A DNA stretch of 64,000 nucleotides, from NCBI RefSeq assembly GCF_022538185.1, contig NZ_JAKYXC010000002.1, forward strand, positions 62,001-126,000. Reading direction: 5' to 3'. Both the position numbers and the translations under genes were made by a program. The notes beneath the pieces were generated by a model. The model was not told where the DNA came from, did not search any database, and saw only the letters and a program-made list of their open reading frames with translations. Of the stretch, positions 63,035 to 64,000 are shown in pieces. Origin of the DNA: Microbacterium sp. CFH 31415 (GTDB lineage Bacteria; Actinomycetota; Actinomycetes; Actinomycetales; Microbacteriaceae). Numbering within the stretch: position 1 is the stretch's first letter; the number at the start of each line of letters is the position of its first letter.

Positions 63035-63412
63035 ATGGCACGCACGGGCCGAGAGGTCGTCGAAGCGCTCATCGCCACGCTGAATGCGGGCGACGTCGGC
63101 GGAATGGACGACCTGTTCCACGAGGACGCGGTGATGGAGTGGCCGCAGTCGGGGGAGCGCATCGTGGGCGGCGACAATCGCCGCGCTGTGTACACGCGAT
63201 TCCCCCAGCTGCCGGCGATCTCGCTGCGGAGGCTGATCGGCGACGGCGATGTGTGGGTCGCTCAAGCCGACCTCGACTACGGCGACGGCGATCCGTACCA
63301 GTCGATCTTCATCTTCGAGCTGCGCGACGGCCGCATCGCTCAGGAGACCGCGTACTGGACGAAGCCGTTCCCGGCTCCCGACTGGCGTGCCGAGTGGGTC
63401 GAGCGCATGTAG
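63035..63412 (+). CDS. SnoaL/NTF2-like protein
   Basis: 125 residues with the NTF2-like cone: GREVVEALIATLNAGDVGGMDDLFHEDAVMEWPQSGE (in parts), then YQSIFIFELRDGRIAQETAYWTKPFPAPDWRAEW. Such proteins bind small hydrophobic ligands or act as isomerases and hydrolases; no function is assigned. GGAGGGA about nine bases before the ATG supports this start. Confidence 0.82.
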   Translation: MARTGREVVEALIATLNAGDVGGMDDLFHEDAVMEWPQSGERIVGGDNRRAVYTRFPQLPAISLRRLIGDGDVWVAQADLDYGDGDPYQSIFIFELRDGRIAQETAYWTKPFPAPDWRAEWVERM

Positions 63413-63451
63413 CCCGAGCGGCGCGCGCAGGCGACTGCCGGGCGGGTCGGC

Positions 63452-63457
63452 TAGACT
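63452..63457 (+). promoter_or_regulatory. -10 element (TAGACT) of tRNA-Pro
   Basis: TAGACT 40 bases upstream of the tRNA-Pro 5' end, giving a leader of about 33 bases. Confidence 0.45.
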
Positions 63458-63497
63458 TCTCGGGGCCGAATGGCGCACGCGTGCGTGCGAACCCGCC

Positions 63498-63571
63498 CGG
63501 GGCGTAGCTCAGCTTGGTAGAGCGCCCGCTTTGGGAGCGGGAGGCCGCAGGTTCAAATCCTGTCGCCCCGA
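63498..63571 (+). tRNA. tRNA-Pro (TGG)
   Basis: Cloverleaf: acceptor CGGGGCG/CGCCCCG, D-arm GCTC...GAGC, anticodon stem CCCGC/GCGGG with loop TTTGGGA giving TGG, T-arm GCAGG-TTCAAAT-CCTGT, discriminator A. CCA is not encoded. Confidence 0.96.
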
Positions 63572-63652
63572 CATCACGGCCCCTCACAGAATTCCGACCC
63601 AGACCTTCAGCCGCGCATGCGCGCGCGGTCCGATAGAGGAGAACGAACAAGC

Positions 63653-64000
63653 ATGGTGAACAGCACCGTCGAGAAGCTCAGCCCGACCCGGGTGAAGCTG
63701 CACATCACGGTCACGCCCGACGAGCTCAAGCCGTCGATCGCGCACGCGTACGAGCACATCGCTCAGGACGTCCAGATCCCCGGCTTCCGCAAGGGCAAGG
63801 TCCCCGCACCGATCATCGACCAGCGCATCGGGCGCGGCGCGGTGCTCGAGCACGCCGTCAGCGAGGGGCTCGACACGTTCTACCGCCAGGCCGTCGAGTC
63901 CAACGAACTCCGCGTCCTCGGCCGTCCGAGCGCCGAGGTCACCGAATGGCCGGCCGAGAAGGACTTCTCGGGCGACCTCAAGGTCGAGGTCGAGGTGGAT
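63653..64000 (+). CDS. tig: Trigger factor (3' truncated by window edge)
   Basis: Ribosome-associated chaperone and peptidyl-prolyl isomerase. The 116 residues present cover the ribosome-binding domain: [20 protein letters not shown] and the signature [20 protein letters not shown], with GFRKGK docking on ribosomal protein L23. AGAGGAGAA lies about 10 bases before the ATG. tRNA-Pro lies 81 bases upstream on the same strand. Confidence 0.95.
   Translation, partial: MVNSTVEKLSPTRVKLHITVTPDELKPSIAHAYEHIAQDVQIPGFRKGKVPAPIIDQRIGRGAVLEHAVSEGLDTFYRQAVESNELRVLGRPSAEVTEWPAEKDFSGDLKVEVEVD

Overview
This window is very GC-rich, with G or C at most third codon positions, and reads as ordinary chromosome of a high-GC Gram-positive. 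Several traits point to Actinobacteria, most likely Microbacteriaceae (Microbacterium or a close relative): a DivIVA-domain protein behind cdsA, the GlgE/GlgB/GlgX alpha-glucan genes, a GatCAB amidotransferase, a DUF2017 gene beside clpS, an Orn-type oligoribonuclease and an LCP cell-wall ligase. The genus is inferred from gene content and protein style; no 16S gene is present. I see no phage, plasmid, insertion sequence or CRISPR array, and no stretch over 300 bases lacks a gene.

Layout. 1-7600: 5'-truncated cdsA, a DivIVA-repeat protein, a secreted lysozyme-fold protein, a zinc-knuckle protein, an alpha/beta hydrolase, an AI-2E-type permease, a membrane protein with an internal lipobox, and a thioredoxin-TPR protein. 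7600-14050 (minus): glgB, glgE, glgX. 14150-18900: cysteine desulfurase, mnmA and ligA. 18980-28640: a small secreted protein, a large LuxR/ATPase regulator, an acyl-CoA ligase, gatC-gatA-gatB and dinB. 28660-31600: a kinase-like ATPase, DUF2017-clpS-metallopeptidase, tRNA-His, orn and tRNA-Arg. 31690-41350: a YczE-type membrane protein facing a MocR regulator, an SSB paralogue, a lipoprotein, ettA, two thioesterases and an FAD dehydrogenase. 41400-49170 (mostly minus): truncated haemoglobin, MscS channel, pepN, SulP transporter with an ArsR regulator, then hemH on plus. 49220-56670 (plus): rpiB, a Nei-type glycosylase, a PaiB-like protein and amidohydrolase, then multicopper oxidase overlapping a histidine kinase and response regulator. 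56750-64000: dps, an OafA-type acyltransferase, a gamma carbonic anhydrase homologue, an alpha/beta hydrolase, an LCP protein, tRNA-Gly, a SnoaL-like protein, tRNA-Pro and the 5' end of tig.

How the genes work together. Functional groups include alpha-glucan metabolism (glgE/B/X), tRNA thiolation (cysteine desulfurase with mnmA), Gln-tRNA formation (gatCAB), N-degron proteolysis (clpS), iron and haem handling (hemH, dps, globin), DNA repair (ligA, dinB, nei, ssb paralogue) and the cell envelope (cdsA, LCP, acyltransferase, lytic enzyme).

The strongest unexplained pattern is promoter architecture. At least 18 genes carry a TANNNT -10 hexamer (often TAGACT, TAGGAT or TAGGCT) ending exactly 6 or 7 bases before the start codon, as expected for leaderless mRNAs. 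Twice the TAG of that hexamer is also the stop codon of the gene upstream. Other items for a second look are a 63-bp palindromic element at 62740-62802, strong hairpins ahead of an SSB paralogue that lacks the acidic tip, short operator-like repeats in regulator promoters, and marked over-representation of GGATGCCGC/GCGGCATCC.
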